Shown piece after piece: positions 50,699-57,698 of a DNA stretch of 57,698 nucleotides. This stretch comes from Deltaproteobacteria bacterium (GTDB lineage Bacteria; Myxococcota_A; UBA9160; SZUA-336): positions 1 through 57,698 of the forward strand of contig VGRW01000016.1 of NCBI GenBank assembly GCA_016875225.1, read 5' to 3'. The position numbers and the translations under genes are program-made. Numbering within the stretch: the first letter of the stretch is position 1; each line of letters begins with the position of its first letter. The notes beneath the pieces were generated by a model, which had not been told where the DNA came from, made no database searches, and saw only the letters and a list, made by a program, of their open reading frames with translations.

Positions 50699-51276
50699 CC
50701 GCCCGCCGCGTGGTGCTGGTCGGCGCGGAGTCGACGGGCAAGACCACCCTCGCCCAGGACTTGTGCGCCGCGCTGCGCCGCCGCGGCGGCGCGCTCGCCG
50801 CTACGCGCTGGATTCCGGAGTACGGCCGCGAGTACACGATCGAGAAGCTCGCGCGCGAAGGCGGCCCCGACGCGCGGATGGACGCCCTCGTCTGGACCAG
50901 CGCCGACTTCGTCGCGATCGCGCGCGAGCAGAACGCGCTCGAAGCGCGCGCCGCGCTAGATACCGGCCCCGTCCTGCTCTGCGACACCGACGCATTCGCG
51001 GTCGGCGTCTGGCACGAGCGCTACCTGGGCAATTGCTCGCCCAAAGTCGAATCCCTCGCGATCACCGAGCCCTCGCTCTACCTGCTCACCCACCACGACG
51101 ATGTGGCGTTCGAAGCCGACGAGATCCGCGACGGCGAGCGCTTCCGCGCCTGGATGACCGACGCGTTCGTCGAGCGGCTGCGCGGAAGCGCACACTGGCT
51201 GGCGTGGGTGCGCGGGGGGCGCGAGGAGCGGGTCGAAACGGGCCTTCGGGAGATCGAGCGGTTCTTGCGGCCATAG
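50695..51276 (+). CDS. NadR-like ribosylnicotinamide kinase (kinase domain only)
   Basis: The 193-residue AAA_28-type P-loop kinase opens VVLVGAESTGKTTLAQDLCA and has TRWIPEYGREYT and LLCDTDAFAVGVWHERYLG, matching the C-terminal kinase domain of NadR. The NadR repressor HTH and NMN adenylyltransferase domains are absent, so it phosphorylates nicotinamide riboside to NMN and leaves adenylylation to another enzyme. GTG start overlapping pnuC, which supports a salvage role. Confidence 0.87.
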   Translation: MTARRVVLVGAESTGKTTLAQDLCAALRRRGGALAATRWIPEYGREYTIEKLAREGGPDARMDALVWTSADFVAIAREQNALEARAALDTGPVLLCDTDAFAVGVWHERYLGNCSPKVESLAITEPSLYLLTHHDDVAFEADEIRDGERFRAWMTDAFVERLRGSAHWLAWVRGGREERVETGLREIERFLRP

Positions 51277-51289
51277 CCCCAGCATGGCG

Positions 51290-51316
51290 ATGTGGATAAT
51301 CCTGGATTATCCACAT
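51290..51316. repeat. Perfect 27-bp palindrome containing two consensus DnaA boxes
   Basis: Arms ATGTGGATAATCC (51290-51302) and GGATTATCCACAT (51304-51316) are perfect inverted repeats around a single T. Each arm holds TTATCCACA, the strict E. coli DnaA-box consensus (51291-51299 on the minus strand, 51307-51315 on the plus). The downstream arm overlaps the start codon of the DUF4143 ATPase. It is much more A/T-rich than its surroundings. Uses could be an operator for that gene, a replication-linked protein site, or the boundary of a transferred module. Confidence 0.85.
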
Positions 51317-52553
51317 GTGCATGTTTCACAGGCGTTGGATCGAGGCTGCGCTTCGCGGTCGCGTTTCGGCCAGCAAGGTGCGCATCCTGCTCGGCGCGCG
51401 GCAGACCGGGAAGACGGCGCTGCTTGCGAAGCTTCTGGCCGGCCCCGGCACGCACGTCGTGAACCTGCAGGACACGGGGCTGCGCCGCCGCTTCGAGGCC
51501 GACCCCGCGGCTTTCGCACGCGAGGTTCGGGCGCTGCCGCGCGGCGCCCGCAACGTCCTGGTCGACGAGATCCAGAAGGTTCCCGCGCTTCTCGACGAAG
51601 TGCAGGCGCTGTATGACGCCTCGCCATCGCGCTGGCAGTTCTTCCTGACGGGAAGCTCGGCGCGCCGACTCAAATCTCACTCCGCGAATCTGCTCCCCGG
51701 CCGCAGCCATCTGTATCGCCTCTTCCCGGTCAGTGCCTGGGAGCTGGCGCGCGAGGACGACCGCCCGGCACTCGCTCTGTCCGCGGGCTCGAGCGCTGGC
51801 CCCGCGCCGGAATTCCCGACGCGCTCGCTGGCGCGCACGCTGCAGCTCGGCTGCCTCCCCGGAGTCCGGGCGGAGCGTCCGGAGACCGCAAAGGCCACGC
51901 TCGCCGCGTACGTCGAGCACTACCTAGAGGAAGAGATCCGCCGCGAGGCGCTGGTGCGCGACGTCGGGCCCTTCATCGTGTTCCTCCGCCTGGCCGCGAT
52001 CGAGTCCGGCGGGCAGATCAACCTGGCGCGCCTCTCGCAGGAGAGCGGCATCCCCGCCAGCACGCTCAAGAACTTCTACCAGGTCCTGGTCGACACGTTC
52101 GTTGGCTACTGGATCCCTGCCTACTCCCGCCGCTCGCGCAAGCGCCTGCTCACCGCGCCCCGCTTCTATTTCTTCGACGTCGGCGTGCGAAATGCCGCGG
52201 CGGAGCTGCCGCAGTCCGGCCCGATCGCCGCCGAGCTCGCGGGTCCGCTTCTCGAGCAGTGGGTGGCGCAAGAGCTGGTCGCGCGCGCCGCTTACCTGGG
52301 CCGGGGCCAGCGCGTGAGTTTCTGGCGCACCACCTACGGCGTCGAAGTCGACTTCGTGTGGGAGACCCCGCGCGGAGACATCCCCATCGAGGTCAAGTGG
52401 ACCGAGCGCCCGCGTCCAGGCGACGCGCGCCACCTCGAGATCTTCCTCGACGAGTTCCCCTCGCGCGCCCGCCGTGGCCTGATCGTCTGCCGCTGCGAGC
52501 GCGCGCAGCAGCTCACCGACCGCGTCCGCGCGATTCCGTGGCACGACCTGTGA
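51315..52553 (+). CDS. AAA ATPase with DUF4143 domain (AAA_14 family)
   Basis: The 412-residue protein has the AAA_14 layout: short MFHRRWIEAALRGR opening, Walker A LLGARQTGKTALL, Walker B NVLVDEIQKVPALLDE, sensor FFLTGSSARRLKSH, then a DUF4143 domain with winged helix (LSQESGIPASTLKNFYQVL) and a nuclease-like fold end (VEVDFVWETPRGDIPIEVKW: the D, E and K of a PD-(D/E)XK-like site). The role is unknown; families are spread by transfer. Either ATG at 51315 or ATG at 51321 can be the start; the first lies inside the palindrome. No antitoxin or mobile gene adjoins. Confidence 0.88.
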   Translation: MCMFHRRWIEAALRGRVSASKVRILLGARQTGKTALLAKLLAGPGTHVVNLQDTGLRRRFEADPAAFAREVRALPRGARNVLVDEIQKVPALLDEVQALYDASPSRWQFFLTGSSARRLKSHSANLLPGRSHLYRLFPVSAWELAREDDRPALALSAGSSAGPAPEFPTRSLARTLQLGCLPGVRAERPETAKATLAAYVEHYLEEEIRREALVRDVGPFIVFLRLAAIESGGQINLARLSQESGIPASTLKNFYQVLVDTFVGYWIPAYSRRSRKRLLTAPRFYFFDVGVRNAAAELPQSGPIAAELAGPLLEQWVAQELVARAAYLGRGQRVSFWRTTYGVEVDFVWETPRGDIPIEVKWTERPRPGDARHLEIFLDEFPSRARRGLIVCRCERAQQLTDRVRAIPWHDL

Positions 52554-52584
52554 GGGTTCCGCGCCGCGCACGGCGGCCCGCGCG

Positions 52585-55500
52585 TCAGACCTCGGCGAAC
52601 AGGAACTCCAGATCATCACGCGAAAGGCTGCGGGCGAACGCCTCGTCTCCGAGCACGTCGCGCACGATCGCCTGCTTGCGCTCCTGCAGCTCGAGCACCT
52701 TCTCTTCGATCGTCCCGCGCGCGACCACAAGGTACGCGACGACCGTGCGCGTCTGGCCGATCCGGTGCGTTCGGTCGATCGCCTGCGCCTCGACCGCTGG
52801 ATTCCACCACGGGTCGAGCAGCACCACGTAGCTCGCGCTGGCCAGGTTGAGGCCGCTCCCACCGGCTTTGAGCGAGATCAGGAAGGCGCACGGCGAGGGA
52901 TCGTCCGTGAACTCCGCGACGACCTTCTCGCGCTTCACCGTCGCGCCGGTGAGCAGGTGCGAGCGGATGCCCTGGAGCGTGAGCTCGCGGCGCACAAGCT
53001 CCAGAAAGCGCACGAACTGCGAGAACACGAGCACCTTGTGGCCCTCCGCGACGAGCGGCTCGATCAGCTCGACCAGCGCCTCGAGCTTGCCGCTGCGCTG
53101 TGCGCTGCCGCCGCCGGCCAGCGCGGGGTGGCAGCAGATTTGTCGAAGGCGAAGCAGCGCGGCGAGCACCGCGATGCGCTTGCGCGCGTTCGCCTGCGCC
53201 GACGTCGCCCGGGCCCCGGCGATCGCCCTCGCGCGCGCGAGCTCGAGCGCGTAGCGCTTGCGCTGCTCGCCCGACAGCTCGCAGTCGCGCCGCTCCTCGA
53301 TCCGCGCCGGCAGCTCCGGCGCGACCTCCTGCTTCAGCCTGCGCAGCAGAACCGGTCGCAGGCGGGCGGCCAGCAGGGCGCGCGAGCGCGGCGCGGATTC
53401 GTCGCGCTCGAAGCGCGCCACGAAGGACTTGCGCGTGCCCAGGTAGCCCGGGTTCGCGAACTGCATCAAGCTCCAAAGGTCGAGCGGTCGGTTCTCGAGT
53501 GGAGTGCCGGTCATCACCAGCCGGTGTCGCGCTTCGAGCTCGCGAACCGCGCGCGACACTCCCGAGTCGGGGTTCTTCACGAACTGACCCTCGTCGAGGA
53601 TCGCGGCGTGAAGCGGCACGCCGCGCCAGGCTTCGATGTCGCGGCGCAGCAGCGAGTAGCTCGTGATCGCCAGGTCGCAGCGCTCGAGGGATCCGAGCCG
53701 CGCGGCACGCTCGGCTCCGCGCTCGAGCGCGAGCACGCGCAGCCCGGGCGCGAAGCGCTCGGCCTCGCGCAGCCAGTTGTGCGCGACCGAGGTCGGACAC
53801 ACGACCAGGCTCGGGCCTGCGGACGGCTCCAGCTCGCGCAGGTGCAGCAGCCACGCGAGCGCCTGGAGCGTCTTGCCCAGCCCCATGTCGTCCGCGAGCA
53901 GCGCGCCCATGCCGAGCGAGGAGACGTACGCGAGAAAGTCGACGCCCGAGCGTTGGTACGGCCGGAGCTTGCCGCGCAGGCCCGCGGGTCTCTTCACGCG
54001 CGGAACCCCCGCAAAGCGAGCCACGCGCTGCCGGAGCGCGCGCGCGTGCTCGGCGGCGGCGGGATCCACCGCGAGCCGCTGCAGGAGATCGAGGCTGCCC
54101 TCGCTCGCGCCGGCGAGCGCAAGCGCCCCGACGCGGCGCGGCCCCGCACCGGGCTCGACGCCCAGCTCGGCCAGCGCAGCGAGCAGCGCCTCCTGTTCCT
54201 CGCCCGCCGCGCGCCGCACCCAACCCGAGCGCAGGCGGACGAAGCGCTCGGTCGACGCCAGCAGCTGCGCGCGCTCCCCGTCGCTGAGCGCCGCAGCCTC
54301 GTCCTCCCAGGCGACGTCGATCTCGAAGAAATCGATTCCCGAAGGGGCGAGCGACGCTCGCACCCGGCGCGCCGCATCCGGCTCGAGCAGGCGCCGGACT
54401 CGCGGCGACGCCAGAACCGTGACCTCGCCGCGCGATTCCGCGACGGCGTCGGCCAGCTGCGCGAGCACCGCGCCGTTCACGGGCACGAACCAGCCGATCG
54501 TGTCCTTCGGGATTCGCGCGCCCGTTGCGCTCGCGAAGCGCGCGAGCAGTTCGTCGACGAAGCGCCGCGCAGGCGCGACCGCCGCCGGGTCGGGCTCTTC
54601 GAGCCCGATGCCCGCCTTCTCGTCGCCGTCGCTCGGGTGCTCGTGCCAACCGCCGCTCGCGCGCGCATCGAACTCGCGCGCGCCCGCGGGAAACGAGCCC
54701 TGCCGGTACCAATCCGGCGGTCCCGTGTGCGCCACGAGCCGAAGCTCGAGCGCGGCCTCGTCGACCAGATCGACAATGACCTGCGCCGTCACCGGAACGT
54801 GTCGCACGAGCGGCGCCAGGCTTCGCGCGAGCTCCGGTATGCGGCCTGCGAGTCGCCGCACGAGCGGAAGCACCTCGGCGCGAAGCTCGATCCCGCCGGC
54901 CAGCAGCGCGCTCTCGACCAGCTCGATCGGCGGCGCCGTCTCGACGCGAGCGAACCCGCCGTCCGCGGCGACCGCGGCCACCCGCGCCGCCACCCCGTCG
55001 CGCGTCCGCGCCGGCAGCACCAGCACGCGGTCGAGCCGCAGGCATCGCCCGTCGGCGAAGAAACAGTGCAGCGCGAGGCGCGGTGCCGCCGCGTCGCTCT
55101 CGAGCGCGGGCGCGATCCGGGCCGCGCCGGGCGCGAGGCGCACCGGCCCGCCGGGCACGAGCCCGGTCCTCTGCGCCAGCGCAGGATCCAGGTCCGCCGC
55201 GATGCTGAAGAGCGGGCTCTCCGCCGCGCGCTCGAGCAATCGGCGGGGGTCGGGCGGCGCCGCCGCGTAGTGCTGCGGGCGCTCCGAGAGGTAGCCGCCG
55301 TCGAGCACGAAGCGAAGCAGATCGCGCTCGTCGTCCGCCAGCACGTCGCGCCTGGAGTCCGCTTGGCGAAGCAGACCGAGGAGCGCGGATTCGGCGCGCA
55401 GCTCGTCGTGAATCTTCGGCGACGTGAGCCGCACGCGCGCGCCGAGCCGCACGCCGCCCCAGGTCGAAGTAAGGCAGAGCTCGAAACGCAATCGCCTCGC

Positions 55501-56184
55501 GAACCCCGGAGCCGAGCCGGCCGTCCAGGCGTCGAGCGCCTCGAGCGCACGCTCCGCGCTGCGGCGCGCGTTGCGCTCGGCCAGATCGCGCCGCGCCAGG
55601 AACGGCGCGAGCGCGGGCGGCAGCTCGAGCTGCCCCGCCCGCTCGATCTCGAACGCGAGCCGAAAGCAGCGGAGCTCCGGGTCCGCCTCTTCGAAGCAGC
55701 CGCGCAGCGCGTTGCGCAGCTCCCCGTACGCGAGCCGCGAGCCCACGGAATGCGCGAGCGCATCGAGCGCGAGCTCGGCGTGCCACGGTTCGCTCGCGCT
55801 CTGCACTCGCGCCACGATCTCCGCCGGCGTCGGCTCGGCCGGAGCGGCGCGTGCGCGGCGTTCGACGGCGCCCTCCACCTCGATCCCGCTCAGCGCCTCG
55901 AGGCCGAGCGCGTACAGGTGCTTGCAGTCCATGGTCATCGGGCAGCTGCAGCTCCCCAGCCAGCGCCCGCCCCCGAACGACCACTCGCACTCGTACGTCT
56001 CGGTGCCCTCGACGAGCGCGAACAGCACCTGCCCGTCGAACTCGATCTGACCCACGCGCCCGTCGCGCGCATACCGCGTTCCGCGCCCGCGGATCAGACT
56101 CGGAAACGCGCGGATGCCCTTCTCGAGGCTCCGCCGCTGATCCGCGGAGAGCGAGACCGGTGAGTCGCTAGCCGAAGACGTCAT
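52585..56184 (-). CDS. SWIM zinc-finger SNF2-family DNA translocase/helicase
   Basis: The 1199-residue protein has an N-terminal SWIM zinc finger (SCSCPMTMDCKHLYALGL, near residue 78), a long central region of ~650 residues without recognised motifs, and a C-terminal SNF2 ATPase (about 740-1199). Motif I is LLADDMGLGKTLQALA, motif II is LDEGQFVKN (DEGQ rather than DEAH), motif III MTGTPLENR, and motifs V-VI include KAGGSGLNLASASYVVLLDP and DRTHRIGQTRTV. Such proteins move along DNA or remodel bound proteins such as RNA polymerase. ATG at 56184 is preferred; ATG at 56235 adds 17 residues. It is divergent from the DUF6880 gene. Confidence 0.92.
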   Translation of the reverse strand: MTSSASDSPVSLSADQRRSLEKGIRAFPSLIRGRGTRYARDGRVGQIEFDGQVLFALVEGTETYECEWSFGGGRWLGSCSCPMTMDCKHLYALGLEALSGIEVEGAVERRARAAPAEPTPAEIVARVQSASEPWHAELALDALAHSVGSRLAYGELRNALRGCFEEADPELRCFRLAFEIERAGQLELPPALAPFLARRDLAERNARRSAERALEALDAWTAGSAPGFARRLRFELCLTSTWGGVRLGARVRLTSPKIHDELRAESALLGLLRQADSRRDVLADDERDLLRFVLDGGYLSERPQHYAAAPPDPRRLLERAAESPLFSIAADLDPALAQRTGLVPGGPVRLAPGAARIAPALESDAAAPRLALHCFFADGRCLRLDRVLVLPARTRDGVAARVAAVAADGGFARVETAPPIELVESALLAGGIELRAEVLPLVRRLAGRIPELARSLAPLVRHVPVTAQVIVDLVDEAALELRLVAHTGPPDWYRQGSFPAGAREFDARASGGWHEHPSDGDEKAGIGLEEPDPAAVAPARRFVDELLARFASATGARIPKDTIGWFVPVNGAVLAQLADAVAESRGEVTVLASPRVRRLLEPDAARRVRASLAPSGIDFFEIDVAWEDEAAALSDGERAQLLASTERFVRLRSGWVRRAAGEEQEALLAALAELGVEPGAGPRRVGALALAGASEGSLDLLQRLAVDPAAAEHARALRQRVARFAGVPRVKRPAGLRGKLRPYQRSGVDFLAYVSSLGMGALLADDMGLGKTLQALAWLLHLRELEPSAGPSLVVCPTSVAHNWLREAERFAPGLRVLALERGAERAARLGSLERCDLAITSYSLLRRDIEAWRGVPLHAAILDEGQFVKNPDSGVSRAVRELEARHRLVMTGTPLENRPLDLWSLMQFANPGYLGTRKSFVARFERDESAPRSRALLAARLRPVLLRRLKQEVAPELPARIEERRDCELSGEQRKRYALELARARAIAGARATSAQANARKRIAVLAALLRLRQICCHPALAGGGSAQRSGKLEALVELIEPLVAEGHKVLVFSQFVRFLELVRRELTLQGIRSHLLTGATVKREKVVAEFTDDPSPCAFLISLKAGGSGLNLASASYVVLLDPWWNPAVEAQAIDRTHRIGQTRTVVAYLVVARGTIEEKVLELQERKQAIVRDVLGDEAFARSLSRDDLEFLFAEV

Positions 56185-56356
56185 GGATCGGGCCGCTTCC
56201 TCACGGGCTTCGAAGGGGAGGTTCCCCGGAACCATACCCGCGTCGCGGAGGGAAGATCCAGCGCCGGGCGGGGCTGTGATCCAGCGAGCCCGCGTGGGAG
56301 ACTACGTACCCTGCAACGCGATCGACGGCGCGGGGTCCAAGGGAGGTGCCGATTCT

Positions 56357-57698
56357 ATGGCAGGCGAGGGACGCATCGATGCCGATGAGCTCCGCGCCAG
56401 GCTCGCGCGGACCGCGCCCGAATCACTCGCCGCCTTCCTCTCGCGTCTCGCCGAGGAGGACGAGGCCCTGCGCGACCGGATCGAGACGCTCGCGCTGGGC
56501 GCCGATCCCGCCGCGCTCGCCGCCGCCTTGGACCACCGGCTGAAGCGATTCCGCAGCGGGCGTTCGTTCATCACGTACGGCGAGAGCGGCGCCTTCGCCC
56601 GCGAGCTGCAGGGATGGCTCGACGACGTCGAGACGCAGCTCCTGGCCACGGACGCGGAAGCCGCGTGGAAGCTCGTCGACCGCTTCATCCGCGCGGACGA
56701 GCGGATTCTCGGGCGCGCCGACGATTCGAACGGGTCGATCGGCGGCGCCTTCCGCCGCGCGTGCGGCCTCTGGCATCGCGCGGCCGCGGCGCTGCCCGCC
56801 GAGCCCGCGTGGGTCGAGCGCGTCCACGAGCTGCACGCGGGGGACGAGTACGGCACGCGCGACGCGCTTCTCGACCACGCGGCGACGCTCCTCTCGGAGC
56901 TGGAGCTCCGCCGGCTCGCCCGCATCTACGAGCGCGAGGCCGAGTCGGCGCCGCACGACCGCGAGAGCTACCGGAGCCTCGCCGCCGGCGCGGCCCTGGG
57001 CCAGATCGCGTGCGCTCTGGGGGACGCCGCCCTCTACGAGAGATCGGTGACGATCCGCTCGCCGCACCCCAACCCCCTGCAGAGGCAGGCCATCGCCGAG
57101 CAGTATCTGCGCTTCGGCCCCGTGGAGCGCGCCGTCGAGTGGCTGATGCGAGCCGACAGCGCGGACCGCGCGGATTTCTCCGGCAAACGCCTCGAGCTGC
57201 TCGCGCGCGCCTACGAGAAGCTCGGAGATCGCGACGCACTTCTCGACGCGCGCCGGCAGATCTCCGAGGCCTCGTTCAGCGCGCGGGTCTTCGACGCCTA
57301 CGCCGCTCTCCTGCCTCCCGAGTCGAGAGCGGCCGCTCGCGAGGCCGCCATCGCGCGCGCGGAGCGGAGCGACCGCATCGCCAGCGCGAGCGCATTCCTT
57401 CTCGATCTAGGCGCCGATGAACGGGCGGCGGCCAAGGTGTTGCGCGGCCGCGCGCAGCTCGCCGACGGTCCCTACGACGCGCTCCTCTCGCTCGCGCAGC
57501 GCTTCGAATCGGCCGGCCACCCGCTGCCCGCGATCGCCTGCTACCGCGCTCTCACGGACCAGATCCTCAGCGAGAAGCGAACCAGCGCCTACCGGCACCC
57601 TCAGTGGCCACCTCAAAACCGGCCAGTCGTGGCCGGGTCAAAACCGGCCAGTCGCGCGTCCGGGACAGGGTCTGTCTACTTCGAATCGCCTGAGTCGT
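56357..57698 (+). pseudogene. DUF6880-type helical repeat protein, interrupted by a mobile-element end
   Basis: From ATG at 56357 (GGGAGG ten bases upstream) the frame stays open to the window edge, 447 codons. Residues 1 to ~412 are all-helical, Ala/Arg/Glu-rich, with DUF6880-like landmarks: HRLKRFRSGRSFITYGESGA, WKLVDRFIRADERILGRADD then SNGSIGGAF, and RRQISEASFSARVFDAYAAL. The family normally ends in a helix after a YRHA-type motif; here similarity stops at KRTSAYRH (about 57598) and the next bases are tandem 25-bp repeats typical of an insertion-sequence end. Everything after is probably read through the element. A SWIM/SNF2 protein is divergent next door. Confidence 0.7.
57600..57698. 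mobile_element. End of an IS21-like insertion element (partial)
   Basis: Two tandem 25-bp units lie at 57605-57629 and 57630-57654; they differ only in the bases before TCAAAACCGGCCAGTCG, which is identical in both. Tandem 20-25 bp terminal repeats are typical of IS21-family ends, where IstA binds several copies. Protein similarity of the upstream gene stops just before the first repeat. The transposase genes and the other end are outside the window, so family and exact border are inferred. Confidence 0.55.

Noticed and set aside
51290-51316. Reading the DnaA-box palindrome as a second origin of replication
   Set aside because: Only two boxes, no A/T-rich unwinding tract or trio, and no replication gene adjacent; a regulatory or module-border role fits better.
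56220-56233. Palindrome GGTTCC-CC-GGAACC upstream of the SNF2 gene
   Set aside because: Short and composed of common GC-rich steps; may be an operator but there is nothing else to support it.
56614-57420. Arg-rich plus-strand open frame within the DUF6880 gene
   Set aside because: A shifted-frame shadow; the frame from 56357 has the family-like segments and a good ribosome site.

Overview
The window is high-GC DNA (roughly two-thirds G+C by eye) from a Gram-negative bacterium of the old delta-proteobacterial grouping, most likely a Myxococcota- or Desulfobacterota-like lineage. The evidence is the conserved block rpmH-rnpA-yidD-yidC-jag-rsmG-parA-parB-bactofilin-atpF'FHAGDC, a separate atpZ-atpI-atpB-atpE cluster, an MXAN_5187-like protein, a two-domain YidC with a periplasmic domain, a long proteobacterial-type GyrB, and lipoprotein-anchored ABC binding proteins. 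This is the replication-origin region: gene direction switches near 38.5 kb, with rpmH and the genes to its left running leftward and dnaA-dnaN-gyrB-gyrA running rightward.

Layout. 1-3.9 kb: start of a nucleotidyltransferase gene cut by the window edge, an ABM-domain protein, an SGNH hydrolase whose reading frame runs into an antisense tRNA-Ala(CGC), and an Hsp70 with an unusual domain order. 3.9-10.5 kb: a tight leftward operon of a family-5 ABC importer (binding lipoprotein, two permeases), a DapA-family lyase/synthase and a PfkB kinase-SIS isomerase fusion. 10.6-17.8 kb: two small unknown genes, enolase, a BtuFCD-type importer, a ComEA-like protein and a polyprenyl diphosphate synthase. 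17.8-22.8 kb: bioF-bioA-bioD, an MXAN_5187-like protein and a DegT aminotransferase. 22.8-26.3 kb: diiron protein, ferredoxin and TetR, then a sulfatase abutting atpC. 26.3-32.2 kb: F1 plus b/b' subunits of ATP synthase. 32.4-38.5 kb: bactofilin, ParB, ParA, RsmG, KhpB/Jag, YidC, YidD, RnpA, L34. 38.6-46.4 kb: dnaA, candidate oriC, dnaN, gyrB, gyrA. 46.4-51.3 kb: hemL, the Fo genes, tmk-pnuC-nadR. 51.3-57.7 kb: a DUF4143 ATPase preceded by a perfect palindrome, a SWIM-SNF2 ATPase, and a DUF6880 gene broken by what looks like the end of an IS21-type element.

How the genes work together. The centre couples replication start (DnaA, beta clamp, gyrase) with segregation (ParAB, parS-like sites, bactofilin), membrane insertion (YidC/YidD) and energy generation (ATP synthase). 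Flanking operons supply biotin, polyprenyl chains, tetrapyrrole precursor, NAD from nicotinamide riboside and dTDP. Genes are packed very tightly: 18 junctions use a stop-start overlap (ATGA, GTGA, TTGA or TGATG), six of them with a TTG start. No gene-free stretch exceeds about 250 bases; the longest are 49278-49523 (terminator, otherwise nothing recognised) and 32190-32429 (candidate atp promoter, otherwise nothing recognised).

Most unusual signals: a putative oriC built from TCCACCG-type motifs plus a DnaA-trio-like tract beside a DnaA with a changed recognition helix; a 27-bp palindrome holding two perfect consensus DnaA boxes at the start codon of the DUF4143 ATPase; the importer-lyase-kinase/isomerase operon; the rearranged Hsp70; and gyrase A lacking both quinolone-anchoring residues.
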